Assembly: GCA_037903475.1 (NCBI GenBank)
Contig: JBAJFG010000571.1
Coordinates: 434,001-498,000, forward strand
DNA: 64,000 bases
Reading direction: 5' to 3'
Source: Ancylostoma caninum
Lineage: Eukaryota; Nematoda; Chromadorea; Rhabditida; Ancylostomatidae
This document shows, one piece after another, positions 21,220 through 33,010 of the stretch; position 1 is the first letter of the stretch; each line of letters starts with the position of its first letter. The notes beneath the pieces are model-generated. The model was not told where the DNA came from and did no database searches. It saw only the letters and a list, made by a program, of their open reading frames with translations. The position numbers and the translations under genes are program-made.

Positions 21220-24200
21220 AGCTATTCTTCGAGGGAAACTGATGATGTGGAAAGCACTGAAGCCCAGTTAGAATTCCTGGATCGCTAAAATATGACATTC
21301 TAGGGTATATAAAATTGTGAGATCTCTATGATGCAATAACCATGAAGATTTTGTAGAGGAAAAAGAAAACGAGAAAAACATTTTACGACACACAAAGACA
21401 GAACATGAAAAAGAGGAGATCGAAGTGAATATAGGGACCACAAGTGAACGTCGAAGTCTCACGATACGCTGGGCAAGGTGGGGGAGGGGTGGCGGGGCGC
21501 GGAAAAAGCCAGAGTCCCCGGTGAGAAAGGGAAAGAAAGATCGAACGGAAGACAGAAGGAAAAGTTTAAAATCAAATCTGAACGTAAACAATGGCTAGAT
21601 ATAGTACATAATTGGATGTGTGTGTCTTCACATGTGGTTTTTCATTGTAACTCACATGGACAGTTCAGAACATTTTCTCTTACGGATTAAATAAAAATAA
21701 TAAACACAAAAAATAATAGTTAACTTAGAATAACAAAACAGTGAAAATAAAAATAATAAAGTGCAAACAAATAATGAATTTAAAACAATAATAATAAGCT
21801 TAAAACAACAAAACAGTGAACACAAGTTGAGCGACAACGCATCATAAACTTATGCCTGCACACTTAGTGGCAGAGAATTTTAATGAAAATATTATTTTAG
21901 AATTAGAGATTATAAAACTTCTGCTAACTCAAAGAAGTATGTAGGAAGGGGGGAGGGGAGAGAACGAGTGTTCCTTCTTATCTTTCTGAACAGAACATGG
22001 TTTGGGAAAGAAAACATTGGAAAATAGTCATCTAGAACCACAAGTTTACTGTAAATCTTATGTCATCTATAAGATATTCCACCTCCTCCGTTGAGTTTTT
22101 TCGATCCTTATATATTCATATCCTCGATCATTTCTGGAATGAATATTCGAGCTACATATATTCGATGAAAGGCTAATTCTTGGATGTAGTTTTTCTTATG
22201 TGGTCGCTTAGCGCTGCGCTACCAGTGGAAAAATGGATACATAATGAAAAGCGGGAAAGAGGATGAAAAGAAGTAAAAAGACAGTTGAAAAAGATCTCCA
22301 GTTCAATCTGGCTAATGGGTGAGCACTATCAAAGAGAAATTATCGGAGATGCTGCCATGTGTGGGTTCTCTGACATGTGTTTCAGGGAGGATATGCAATA
22401 ATGAACTATTAGAGAAGCGGCTATTGAGCTCTACTTTAAAATTAAAAGAAAAATTAAAATTAGACTGCAACAGGAATGCAGCCTGGACGGCGTAATAAGT
22501 GGTGTACCTATTACTCTCCTGGATTGCTAATAGTTTTTCATATGTGGTCGCTCAGCGCTGCTCAATTTACAGCGAATGAGGAAGACCGGCAGCAATTAAG
22601 GGCAAAATGACAGCAGGTGACGGGATGGCCCTAGGCTTCGTATTCGATGCTATAATGGATGCGTTCTGCTTTCAGTTACCACATTTGGAACAAATCTAAT
22701 GTATATCAATTTGTCCAGAAATTATTTTTATTGATAGCGTCATCTAATCAAAGAGCATTTTCTCATGTTTTCTACTCAACCTAAATAGCGCAATATTGAG
22801 AATTCATTGAGGATATCTGTCACAAAAAGCCTTCTCTCCGTGACCGACAAATTGCTCATTTTTGCACATTCAAAAAAAAAGGTTGTGGAATAAATCGCAA
22901 AGGACAATTTAAACAAAATGCGTGTAGAGAATGCGGTGAGTTGACCTTTTACTGAGGATTTTTCAATACCAAAAGGTGGCGATACATCCGGTGAGTGCAA
23001 CATATCAGTTGTCTTTCTTTTGTTTTTGCTTTTTTTGACTATATAACTTCTATACGATTGGATTACTCAAACATTTGAAATATGTTGAATCCAACATACC
23101 TTGGCGTCGAAGGACATGTGGTGAGTTGGAAGCAACCTTACTGCAAGGTTAGATCGAAGTAAAGTCTACAAATTATATGTACTATTGGTGGAAGTACGCA
23201 GTTATTCGTGCGGGTATGCTACGGTAACGTTATGGTAGATGAACTCGTCCACCGCTCAGCTGTTTGAGGTCGCTAATAAGATCGACAACGGTCAACTACG
23301 TCAATTCAAAAATCGCTGCATGTTCACAAATGATGATACTGAAAAAAATTACCTGTGCTGAGTAATGGAAATTGGCGTCCTTAAACAGCGGAGCTCTGCA
23401 CGAGCTCAACGAATTCAACCATACTAATTCAACCGGGACATACCCTTTAGGTCTGCGACCACGCCAATCTATGGAGTTTATATTATAGATACTGACAGAT
23501 TATATTAATACGCTAGAAAGAGGGGTGGGCAGCCACTTGAGGTATTTGCAAAGGTTCGCTCCAACGAAATCCTTAGGAAATTAGAACAGAAACGAAAAAA
23601 GTAATTAAATGAACTTGAATAAGAAATCCTCCCTATGAGCTGCGTGTGTTGTACCAGTGTGGTCGCCTGGTCAACTCCTGACTTCTTGTTCTCGCGATGC
23701 TGGCCTTTGTCGAGGATTCTTCCTCATATATCAACATGTAAAGCTACTTTTCGATGCGAAGATACATCCCCCGTTTGTTGTCACCGCACTTCTTAAATGC
23801 CCATGGACCTGTCATGGCTAGTCACTCTCAAATCTGTGCGAGGATATCCTACGGATGAATCAAGTAGCGGTGAACTATTTGCTGTAATCGACACAGTGTA
23901 AATAAGAACTCGAAATAGTTTAAGTTGAGATAGTCGTTGGGATAGTTTAACAGATACAGATAAGGGCCTGCTTGGTATCTAAGAACAAGTTGAGGTGGTA
24001 GCGTGAGAAACAAATGATAGTGAGGAAGAGAGTGGGAAGCAAAAAAAATACAATCATACCAAAAAAGAAAGATGGGAGCTGAAGCCCTCTTGCTAAAGCA
24101 GTGAACTTGCTGCATGAGGATAGCACCACATTTAGCATTTTTGGAGGCCTACGAACATCTATGCATCTCACTCACCGAAATTTAGCGTTCTCCTGCTGTT
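21220..24200. other. Intergenic DNA with AT-rich low complexity and a short direct duplication
   Basis: No gene recognised. About 21685-21835 is A-rich low-complexity sequence built of AATAAT and AACAAAACAGTGAA blocks. A phrase of about 45 bp around GTGGTCGCTTAGCGCTGC (about 22180-22230) recurs in the same orientation at about 22520-22575, indicating a local duplication. Remaining frames have no signature. Confidence 0.4.
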
Positions 24201-24212
24201 TAAGCAGCGGCG

Positions 24213-25075
24213 CACGTCGATATGGCCGTATCTTGGTGTTTTTCACGATATGAGGCCAGCAGACTCCCCCTCCAACTGTGGATCCTCATCCTAGCGTTTT
24301 CCACACAATATGTGCCAGCACATCCTTCTTCGTCAGCGTACCCATATCATGGAGGTTCCCCATCCACTGGGCCACAGCAGACAACATCTCCATCGGCGTA
24401 CCTGTTCTGGCGTTTTCCCAACTAATGAACTATAGCAGAGCAATCCTTCTTCTGCAGACCCGTATCCAAGAGCGTTTTCTGAATTACTGCGGGCGGTCAG
24501 TGGATCTACATCTTGGCGTTTTCCACATTATTCGCCCAGAGCGGACCAGTCCTCCATCCGCGAACCCGCATCCCGGAGTTTCCTTAACTTTTGAGCCACA
24601 ACAGTCCCACCCCCTTGGGTGGAGCCGTGTATTGGCGCTCCTCATACCTTCTGCCAACGTGGACCCCTCCTCCATCCGCAAAATCGTATCCTGGCATCTC
24701 CCGCACTTTTAACCACACTGAACCCCTCCTTCATCGGCACAACCGTATCTGTCGTTCCCCACACTTCCAGGCCACAGCAGACCCATGGACCCGTATCCTG
24801 GCGCTTCTCACACCTGGGTCACAGTAGACCCCTTCTCCATCCGCGAGACCATTTCCTGGAGCTCTCCTATCTTTTAGGCCGCATCAGAGCCATGTACCAT
24901 CAGAGGACCAGCATTCTGGCATTCCTCACACCTGTGCCACAGTCGACCTCTTCTTCATCCGCAAACCAGTATCCTGGCATCTTTCACACTATTAAGCCAC
25001 AGTGAATCCTTCCTCCATCGGCATGAACGTATCCTGGCACTATTCGCCAATGGTACTCCTGCAGAGTGGTGATCC
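24213..25075. repeat. Degenerate minisatellite, period about 60 bp
   Basis: Roughly 14 imperfect units share the order CCGTATCCTGGC, (A/G)TTTTCCACAC, GCCACAGCAGACC, CCTCCTCCATCCGC. Units differ by many substitutions and small indels, so the array is old. The open frames across it (24278-25005) change register with the indels and contain no domain, so I regard the array as non-coding. Confidence 0.8.
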
Positions 25076-25099
25076 TGCTCCGTATATTCTTATAAACAC

Positions 25100-27674
25100 T
25101 ATCTCATCCGGAGGTTATGAGACTGCTAGACGCGGGTGCCCCAGCGAATTGGTCATGAGAGGTTTGCTGACTCCACTGGGAGCGTATGAGAAGGTCATGA
25201 AATCTCAGTTCCCGCGAGGATCTCGCCTAAGGCGCTCTCTGCGCACTCCCGTTCGGCGTTATCCATTAGTCGGTTCTCGTTGCAAACCTACGCATCCATC
25301 GTATATCATTGTCTATGCGCTTTTTCATATGATGAAAGGTTAGAGGAACAGACGGACCCTCACTGTCTGCAAGATGAAAATCAACGCGCTACCATTCTTT
25401 ATATGTATAAGAGAAGATTTATATTATATGTAGATACAGATACCTTCTTTTGAAGGATCGCTTTGTAAAACCTTTACAATGTAATAGATGATGATGACTG
25501 TATAAAAAGGTGAGGTGCCACAAGCCTCAAAATACAGAGGGGTTTTGAAAGTTCAGAGCCTCCGATCTTTATGAAAAATGCTTCGAGACTAATTGCGTCT
25601 GACGCACTTTTGACGTTAGTGTACATATATAAAGCATGTTAATAAGGCTGAACGAAAGAGAATTTTCCACAACGTGTACAGAAATATAGAGATTTCCGTC
25701 CCATGTAGCTCATAATAACTTTTTCTATATGAGCGTCCAGGCTTTGTCAGATATTTCGATTATTGTGGGATCGCATGAACAAATGGTCGCAATATGCCCG
25801 TTCGCAAACGAATAATCCTGGAGAGAAAAGTGTACGGAAATACTGAACAATTACAATAAGAAATATGCAGTTGGAAAACGTCACAAAAGGCAGCGGAATG
25901 CGAAAATTCAAATGAAACAGGTAGGATGAAGCTTCCTCTCAAACTAAGAAGGAGTCTACACCCTCCGTTCCGGACACCTTCGAATGCTCGCAGCGTTGCA
26001 ATAGAGCTGTGCCTAACACTTAGTGCGAAGCAAGACAACAGAACTATTATAAAAGCGTTTAAGAAGGATTTCGGTGGTTCCCGCTAGAATAAGTGCAGGG
26101 CTCTTGTTATGTAGCTAAAGAATACAAGCTATATTCTCACTGAGGATGAATAATAGGATAAGTTTGCGCTCAATCTAATTCTCAAAGTACTGAAATTGTT
26201 CGCTATGGGCTCTGTTAAATTGAACAAAACATTTCGGATTTTCGCAATTTTCACAAAATTAGCCTTGGTCTCGAGAAATTTTTCTATTACGTAGAAAACG
26301 AGGCAACAGTTACTGAGTATACTTGTTTAATCTGAGAACTAGACTAAAAATGATACATAAGAGTCATAAAAGTCTAAAAATAGGTATAAGTCAACAGTGG
26401 CTCTCAAAATCTAGGGCGTGCTATTCTACACTAGAAATTCTTGGAATAGCCCGATTCCTTGCTCTTGTAAGCAATATTTTGCGTGATCATCTCGTAATCG
26501 TAATCTGTAGGAAGAGGCAAAGCCTAATCCCACCCACTGCTGCAGTCAGAATCCTTTTTTCTGTTGTATTATATTATCCAGAAATTGCTGGCAGATTCAG
26601 TACGGCACTAGCAAATATCTGCGGTGAAATTTATTTGGCTATATCACAAGTTTCTAATAAGAGTTTGTATTCAAAAATAGTTGAAATATTCGAAGAAGTT
26701 CCAGCTGAGCAAGAAAAAACATCTAAAAACAAAACAGTGCTATGGAAAAAATGAGCCAGCGCGCATTGAACAAAAAGTATACCCCTCCGCTCCCCCACAA
26801 AAGAAATAAAGCGTTTCCAAGAACAAATCAACGAATAAAGATGTACATAGAGGCGGCGGAAGTGCGAAGAAGTTCAGAAGCAAAGCGCTCGAGGATATTG
26901 ACGTCACGTGATTGACCAGCATAAAGCCAGGGTTATTAGCCTAGTGGATTTGTTTTTCTGTCCTTAGCCAAGCACTCCATCACGTCAACGATGTACTACA
27001 CAGCACCTGCGATAATGGCAATTTGCCAGGCGGATTCCAGGAAAAATCAACATTTCCTCAGCTGAGGCTTGCCTACCACCTCCTGGGAGGCCCCTCCACT
27101 AGGACATTCTCAGCGCCTCGTATATCAAACGACTAATGGAGCGCCGGGAATGTGCGATACTTTGCGTGAGTGTGGAAAAATGTGCAAATGTTCGCAGACC
27201 TGTCGCCACCGCAGCCGAACAGCACAGCTGACTTGGTTGTGGGCGCTTGTTTCCTGATCAACACGGGCTCTCGGGTGTGAGAAAAAAGGAGTGCTCATCC
27301 GTCACCTGCTATTAAGGTTGTGGAGAACGTGCTCGTTGAAATCTATTGTAAAAGGGCAGGCAACATAATTGCAACATAACAGCTGCTCTGCTCTCATCAA
27401 ATAATTTACGTTTATGAAGGGATTGGTTTAATATTGAGGCCAATGCACTACAGAACGTCTCCGGAAATCACGGGCTAGCGGAAAGGAGACATCGTGACCG
27501 CAAATTGATAGTGTCAGCTTGAACAACGGTCTTCGCTTTCCCATCTTCTCCATGTACAATCGTCGTTAGATCTCAGATTTGTCTTGCATGTAATTCCATC
27601 TTATTGTTGTTTTTCTCAAATGAGGTAGCTCACTTAATAAATATGCAGACATAAATTTATAAATTATAAATATG
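25100..27674. other. Gene-poor stretch with one AT-rich open frame
   Basis: The 143-codon plus-strand frame at 26323-26754 is the longest here. Its composition follows the AT-rich DNA, and I see no acceptor/donor context or family signature, so it may be a chance frame. No transposon ends or tRNAs were found. Confidence 0.35.
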
Positions 27675-27676
27675 TA

Positions 27677-27950
27677 TACAGTGGACGGCAATGGCGGTGG
27701 CCCATCTGCGGCCTCGAGAAGGACGCAGCGCGACCGCGCCGCGCGCGCCGGGACCGGTGTCGTTGCCGCCCGAATGCTATTTCTAGGGTCTTTTCTAGCC
27801 GATTTGGTCGAAAATCCTTGAAATTGGGTAGAAAAGCTGCTAGAAATTGCATATCAGCAGCAAAATTCACATGTTACGGCGCACGCAGCGCGGTTGCGCC
27901 ACATCCTTCTTGGGGTCGCAGATGAGCCAACGCCATTGACGTCCACTGTA
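27677..27950. mobile_element. Miniature Tc1/mariner-type element (copy 2)
   Basis: Ends are CAGTGGACGGCAATGGCGG and, inverted, CAGTGGACGTCAATGGCGT, with TA at both borders. It is homologous to 7286-7556 in reverse orientation, sharing the GCGACCGCGCCGCGCGCGCC block and AAATTGGGTAGAAAAGCTGC. It has no coding capacity of its own. Confidence 0.8.
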
Positions 27951-28592
27951 TGTATAATATGTCTTGGTTTATTTTTGAAGGTCCAGAAAAAAACGACAAA
28001 CTCATATCGCACAAAACTCCAGGTACATAGGCTGAATTCATGGAAAATAGCCATCATAGTGAATCAGGCAAAATTTTCTCATTTGTCGTGGAAATGTCTT
28101 CTGAAACTCGTTGTTTCTGAGCTTATTCGACTCTATTCCACTTGTTTCGTCCAATTTGCTGCGCTAATCCTAGCATAAGGGCAAGGAAGTATAAACGAAA
28201 CAACGTAATCAGCTATTATAAGAGGAGGTTATACTATTCCAGAATGTCTAAGAGCCTCCACTGGCAAATCTTGCGAATGAGGAAGAACTCTTGAAAAATG
28301 GAGAGTGAGGAGGAGTTCTGCGAAAACAGACGATGATTATCGTCAAAGGAGTACTCGCATACCAAGAATTCCGAAAATATAGACGTTGAAATGATTTTGA
28401 GTTTCAAGAACTATGTACATTGTAATCAAAAATAATATGTTGAAATATTGGTGAAAATGAACTCAAATGAATCCCTCCATCATTTCAGGAACTAATTTTG
28501 AGAACTTCTTTAGTCAATCGTGGTGGGAGAGCAGCTCTCGCTGCCACCAATGCCATTGTCATATCAGTTCAGTGAAATTTTTGGCACCCTAA

Positions 28593-28959
28593 GTCTGCGT
28601 TCATACTAGGCGGTGAGAAATCGGTCGCTACCGACGGTGTTTTTTCGGCGAGCAAAAATACGCTCATCTCGTCGGAAATTCTAACGCTGTAATGATTAGT
28701 GGAGCGGCCTGCTATCCTCTTAACCAGTGAAAACAAGCCTACATTCTTGATAGGCCGGTCAATAAGCACTCTGATCATCACAACCACTTCCCTGTTTACA
28801 TTAATGAAATGTTTGGTTAGCTCATTTTTCGGCTGTGAAAGCGACCGAAGTCTGAACACCCAAGCGGAGAATATTCCGACCGCTCCGTCTGTCCCGCCTG
28901 TCAATATGCATCTTTTATTCACCAACCGCCCTCACCGTCGGTCGAGTATGAAGGCAGTC
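28593..28959. mobile_element. Miniature element with TAA target duplication (Harbinger-like)
   Basis: Termini GTCTGCGTTCATACTAGGCG and, inverted, GACTGCCTTCATACTCGACC, with the trinucleotide TAA directly outside both ends (28590-28592 and 28960-28962). A 3-bp TAA/TTA-type duplication is characteristic of PIF/Harbinger elements. It is 367 bp long, and the minus-strand frame through it (28569-28925) shows no transposase motif. Confidence 0.65.
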
Positions 28960-28962
28960 TAA

Positions 28963-31900
28963 GAGTGTAAATAATAATGAATAACGTAGTATCGAACAAT
29001 AAATAAAGAATGTGGTAACAAATAATGGAAAGATGAAAGTGAAATAAATCCCTCAATAATTAGCGCCCTAAGGGTGTATGTACATAGGTAGACATGGATA
29101 TCACTCTATCAAGTCTTCATTCTTTCTACGAATCTTTCCTCTCTAGATGCATTCATGCTGAGCGGTGAGTATATCCACATGCTCTAGGAAGCCATATCTA
29201 AAATGCACAACGGGCGACAGGTGTCTCAAAATGCATGCCTTTGAAACACCGCCCATAATACATCAAATTTTTGAGAATCATCTCTAACCTCAAAATTTGC
29301 CTCAGGAACTCCCGTACAGTAACAAGAAACTGTTCTCGAAGCACTGAAATTTGGACCTAAGCAAAGACGTCGTAGCAGGGACTAGAGGGAATAAAATGTG
29401 GTACTGTACTGCTTCTGTCAGCTGATTTTTTTTATAATCACTCTATTTGCCACAAACAAGACTTCTTGCACTCTGTTGTTCCCCACTTTTCCTACCTACT
29501 TCGTTGACACTAAAGAGCTAATAAAAGCACCAGCCCACAATTTTTTACTCTCTTCATTTTGATTTTTGACGATGAATTACCTTATTTTACTTCCAGCTCT
29601 GCACCATTCTAGAACACTTTGCTTCTCGGTTGTCTTTTTTGTTGACCGCGTCGTTTTTTTTCAATCATTTGCATTTCAACGCAGGCGCTGAAACGAAGCA
29701 AATGTTCGAATGGATGAGCAAAACAGCTGGCAAAAAGGCAGCACTTTCTTCTTTTTTCATTCGTCTGCACCACACTTGCAGAGCAACTTTGCCACATGCC
29801 CAGACCTGTTAAGCATCAAGCATTGGAAGTGGAAAATTTCATATGTTGATATAATTTAACGCCAGAACTCCCAAAATTATAGGCACCGAAAATACCACTA
29901 ACCCTCCCTCACCTGCTGGTCTTCAAATCTCGGCAATTACCTACCTAACCCGTGCACGAAGAGAAGAACATAGTATGAGATAATCACTTATCTAATTGTA
30001 TAAGTTCTCAATTTTCTCGGATATTCAATGGTTAGTTTAGCCAACTACATATGAATATATGTAAGTATGTACATATAAGAAATGTATGTACACATATTGC
30101 AAGAGACTCGAAGACGTCAAGAGACGAATATCCTGAAATCAATCATGGAAGTCTATTCACTGATGCTTACATGTGGCATGGGTAACAACATTTTCAACGA
30201 ATCTGGGAGATTTTAGGTTTCCTGTTTTTCTAATAATCAACTTACGAAAGAAGATTTCGTGGAAATGTCTCCATCATGCTGGGGGAACTTTTCTGACCTG
30301 TGCATTGGTTGAGATAAGTCACACGGTGTCCAACTGAGAATTGAACGACACATTTAATGCAAAGTGAGGTAGAGATGAGAGAAAATAGGAAGAAAGAGAG
30401 ATTTTCTCCACTTTCAGAAAAACTGCACAGTTCATTTTGCGGGGGCGGCAATATTCTTGTGGAGGGGACCATCAAATCGAAAGAAAGCGGTACAAACCTG
30501 AATTTCTTGCATGCAACTACGGAAAGTGTTATGGGACCTCCAGGACCATCTGGCCTAATAAAGTTTTTTTCGATCCCCCCATATGATAACATATGTATAA
30601 CCAAGAGTGTTGTCGTTCTATCCTGTATGTGTAAATTAATAAATACAACACACGTGGAACATTATGTGAAGCAAATAAATGCAAAAATTACACATAAACA
30701 TCAATAAAGGACGTATTTTGTATGCCAAGCCTATGGACTTATGGATCTATGTAGATGAGTTTTCTCATGAACATGTAGAGCCCTTGATGCTAGGCAGAGA
30801 CTAAACAATGTGCCTAGAAAAGTGGGAGTTATTGGTTCCAGGACTAATCGGGGATCAGAAAGACGAAAACCGTGAGATGAAAAACAACATGAAAGCAATG
30901 TCGTCGTCGTGGGGGGGGGGGACATTCTAAGCACTGCAACGAACAACAACTGGCCTAAAAAGACTCGCAACGAAGAGGACCCGCAAGCAGCGAAAACATT
31001 GTTGAGGAGAAGAGCGGTGAAGAGAGTAGCATCTCGTGGTGCTCTCAAATTGGACAATCACTGGGGGCCAACACCACGTCGAAAAACGTCCGTCCATTTC
31101 GCAAGTGCAATGAAATTGTGCTCAGGGCTAACTAGAGGGGAGTGCGTCTTGGAAAGGTGGCGAATTGCTCTCGGAAGGAGCTGCTTGGCGAGGACAATGG
31201 AAGGTGCTCCGCCGGGTGCCGGAGCATTCTGGTCAGCGCCTTTTAAACACATGACGGAGCGCCGGCAATTTTGTTCGCCACAAAAACGCACGTGCACTTT
31301 GTGCATTTGCTTAGCCCTAAAGACCATAGCTTAGCCATAGCCATTTTGGCCAGAAATTTCTCAAATAGACTTATGGGGCAGCTGGAGCAGCAGTTTGCAA
31401 AATACAGCACAGCCTCCTCCCACGAGCTAGAGTCTTGCAGAATTAAACTTGTAATAGAAGCCATCAACAGAAGTAAATAGCTGGGCGAATAAACGTCAAA
31501 GAAGCAGGTAATCCTGAGAAAGATGTGTTCATGGAAGTTTTCACTGTTCAAAGCATTCTTTCAAAGACTTTCTTTAGCTGTGCTGTGCTATTTTGAGATG
31601 GTGTGGAGCGTTGTACTCGAAAATTAAAGTCCAGCCTGGCTCAGCGTTCGGCCAGCTTGATGGATTGACCAATCGCAGTGATCAGCCCCATCGTTCTTCC
31701 CTCTTGTGACGCTATACATGGTGGCCGAAAAGTATGGGCGCCTGAATTGGCGCTTCTGCTTATTTTCATTTGTAACCAGGATCACCTTTGCTTTTCATAT
31801 ATGATTGATACGTCATCAAATGTGTTTTCTTTTGACCTGCTTCTTACTTAGTTCCCTGGAGCGATGCGATGATCTTCACTCCGCTAATCTGTCTGCACAG

Positions 31901-32796
31901 TTTATTGTTACCCTCAACTCTTGAGAGCCCAATATAGCAATAGAAAGAAATCCACCTAAATATTCCACACAAGGGAATGTTCAGAACGTCATCAGGGGAT
32001 GAAGAGACGAAGAAAATACTAAGGTTAGCAGAGAACTGGGCAATACTCGGTGAAATGACGTGAGGAGGACAACATATGAACATACCTGTGGCGCATGGTG
32101 GATTTCGCGATGTCAATGCTAAGGCCTATATCAAGGCCAAACTAGGTAAATCTGGACATTTTCTGTCATACAGAATTTTCATATAATTGCACATCCGCTG
32201 CATTAATAGAAACAAACTAGTTGTAGCTAGCAAAGGAAAAATATGTGGTGTTTCTCTTGACACTGACATTTTCCGGCCATCCCGCATAGTATCATGAATT
32301 AGATATGTTACTTGTGGTAGTGCATTTATGATACGTGCACCCTGATCATAAATTTCACCTTTTGACTCACGGCAAGATACACAGCATCAGGGCGCAGCAC
32401 TAGGTGGTCAGTGTCGGCTGGGGAGTACTAAGTCCAGTCGGATTCCGAAATGAGCTACTAAGTACCTATAAGCTGGGGTTCTTTCAGGAAAAGGAGATAG
32501 CACTAAAAAAATGACTTAAATAAGCGTTAGTGAGACGACGAATGATGTTTCAGCAAGAAATGCGTACCATTTAGCGAAGACAGCCCAAATAATCTCAAAA
32601 TCAAACTAAAATCCTCGGAAAACCGATCTCGGTACGGAACTGTTTGATCCCGCTAAAACCCGTTGAAACTTGTTATAGGACCTGTCAGATACAAGAAATT
32701 GTCTTTGGAGCGTGTTTTTGTTCCTCGAACCGGGAACTTTCCCGGGAAATTTCTCTTTTTTGAATAAGGGTTCCGATACGCTGTCAACTCCAAGAA
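28963..32796. other. Intergenic DNA; no recognised gene
   Basis: Frames on both strands near 30240-30710 and 30730-31335 are of moderate length but lack signatures. The minus-strand frame at 30600-30240 includes RPDGPGGPITLS followed by a possible donor (AG/GTTTGT) and later a possible donor CTTTC/GTAAGT, so it might hold isolated exons; I could not chain them. A G11 run lies at 30911-30921. Confidence 0.3.
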
Positions 32797-33010
32797 ATGC
32801 GCCTAGGTGGTATCAACTCTCCCCCAAAGTGGCATCTTTCGTTTTTGAGAAACCGTCTTCGTTTTTGAAAAAAAAACCGTCATTAATGGTCAAAAATGGT
32901 CAAAAACCACTTTTTGACCATTAATGACGGTTTTTCTCAAAGACGAAGACGGTTTCTCAAAAACGAAGTGTGCCACTTTGGGGGGATACTTGTTGGTATA
33001 GTGCGCATCC
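32797..33010. repeat. Near-perfect palindrome (foldback element)
   Basis: The left arm runs from about 32797 to 32905 and the right arm from about 32912 to 33010. They are almost exact reverse complements across CCAAAGTGGC, TTTTTGAGAAACCGTCTTCG and CGTCATTAATGGTCAAAAA. The centre is around 32906-32911. A transcript would fold into a hairpin of about 100 bp. No target duplication was seen. Probably a foldback-type miniature element. Confidence 0.85.

Noticed and set aside
24278..25005. Long plus-strand frames over the minisatellite
   Set aside because: Frames shift with unit indels and have low-complexity composition without a domain; explained by a C-rich tandem repeat.
26323..26754. 143-codon open frame on the plus strand
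   Set aside because: AT-rich, no recognisable domain or splice evidence; a frame of this length is not surprising in 64 kb of six-frame AT-rich DNA.
31058..31334. Overlapping plus and minus frames in a GC-richer patch
   Set aside because: No family signature on either strand and no consistent splice sites; could be an unrecognised repeat.
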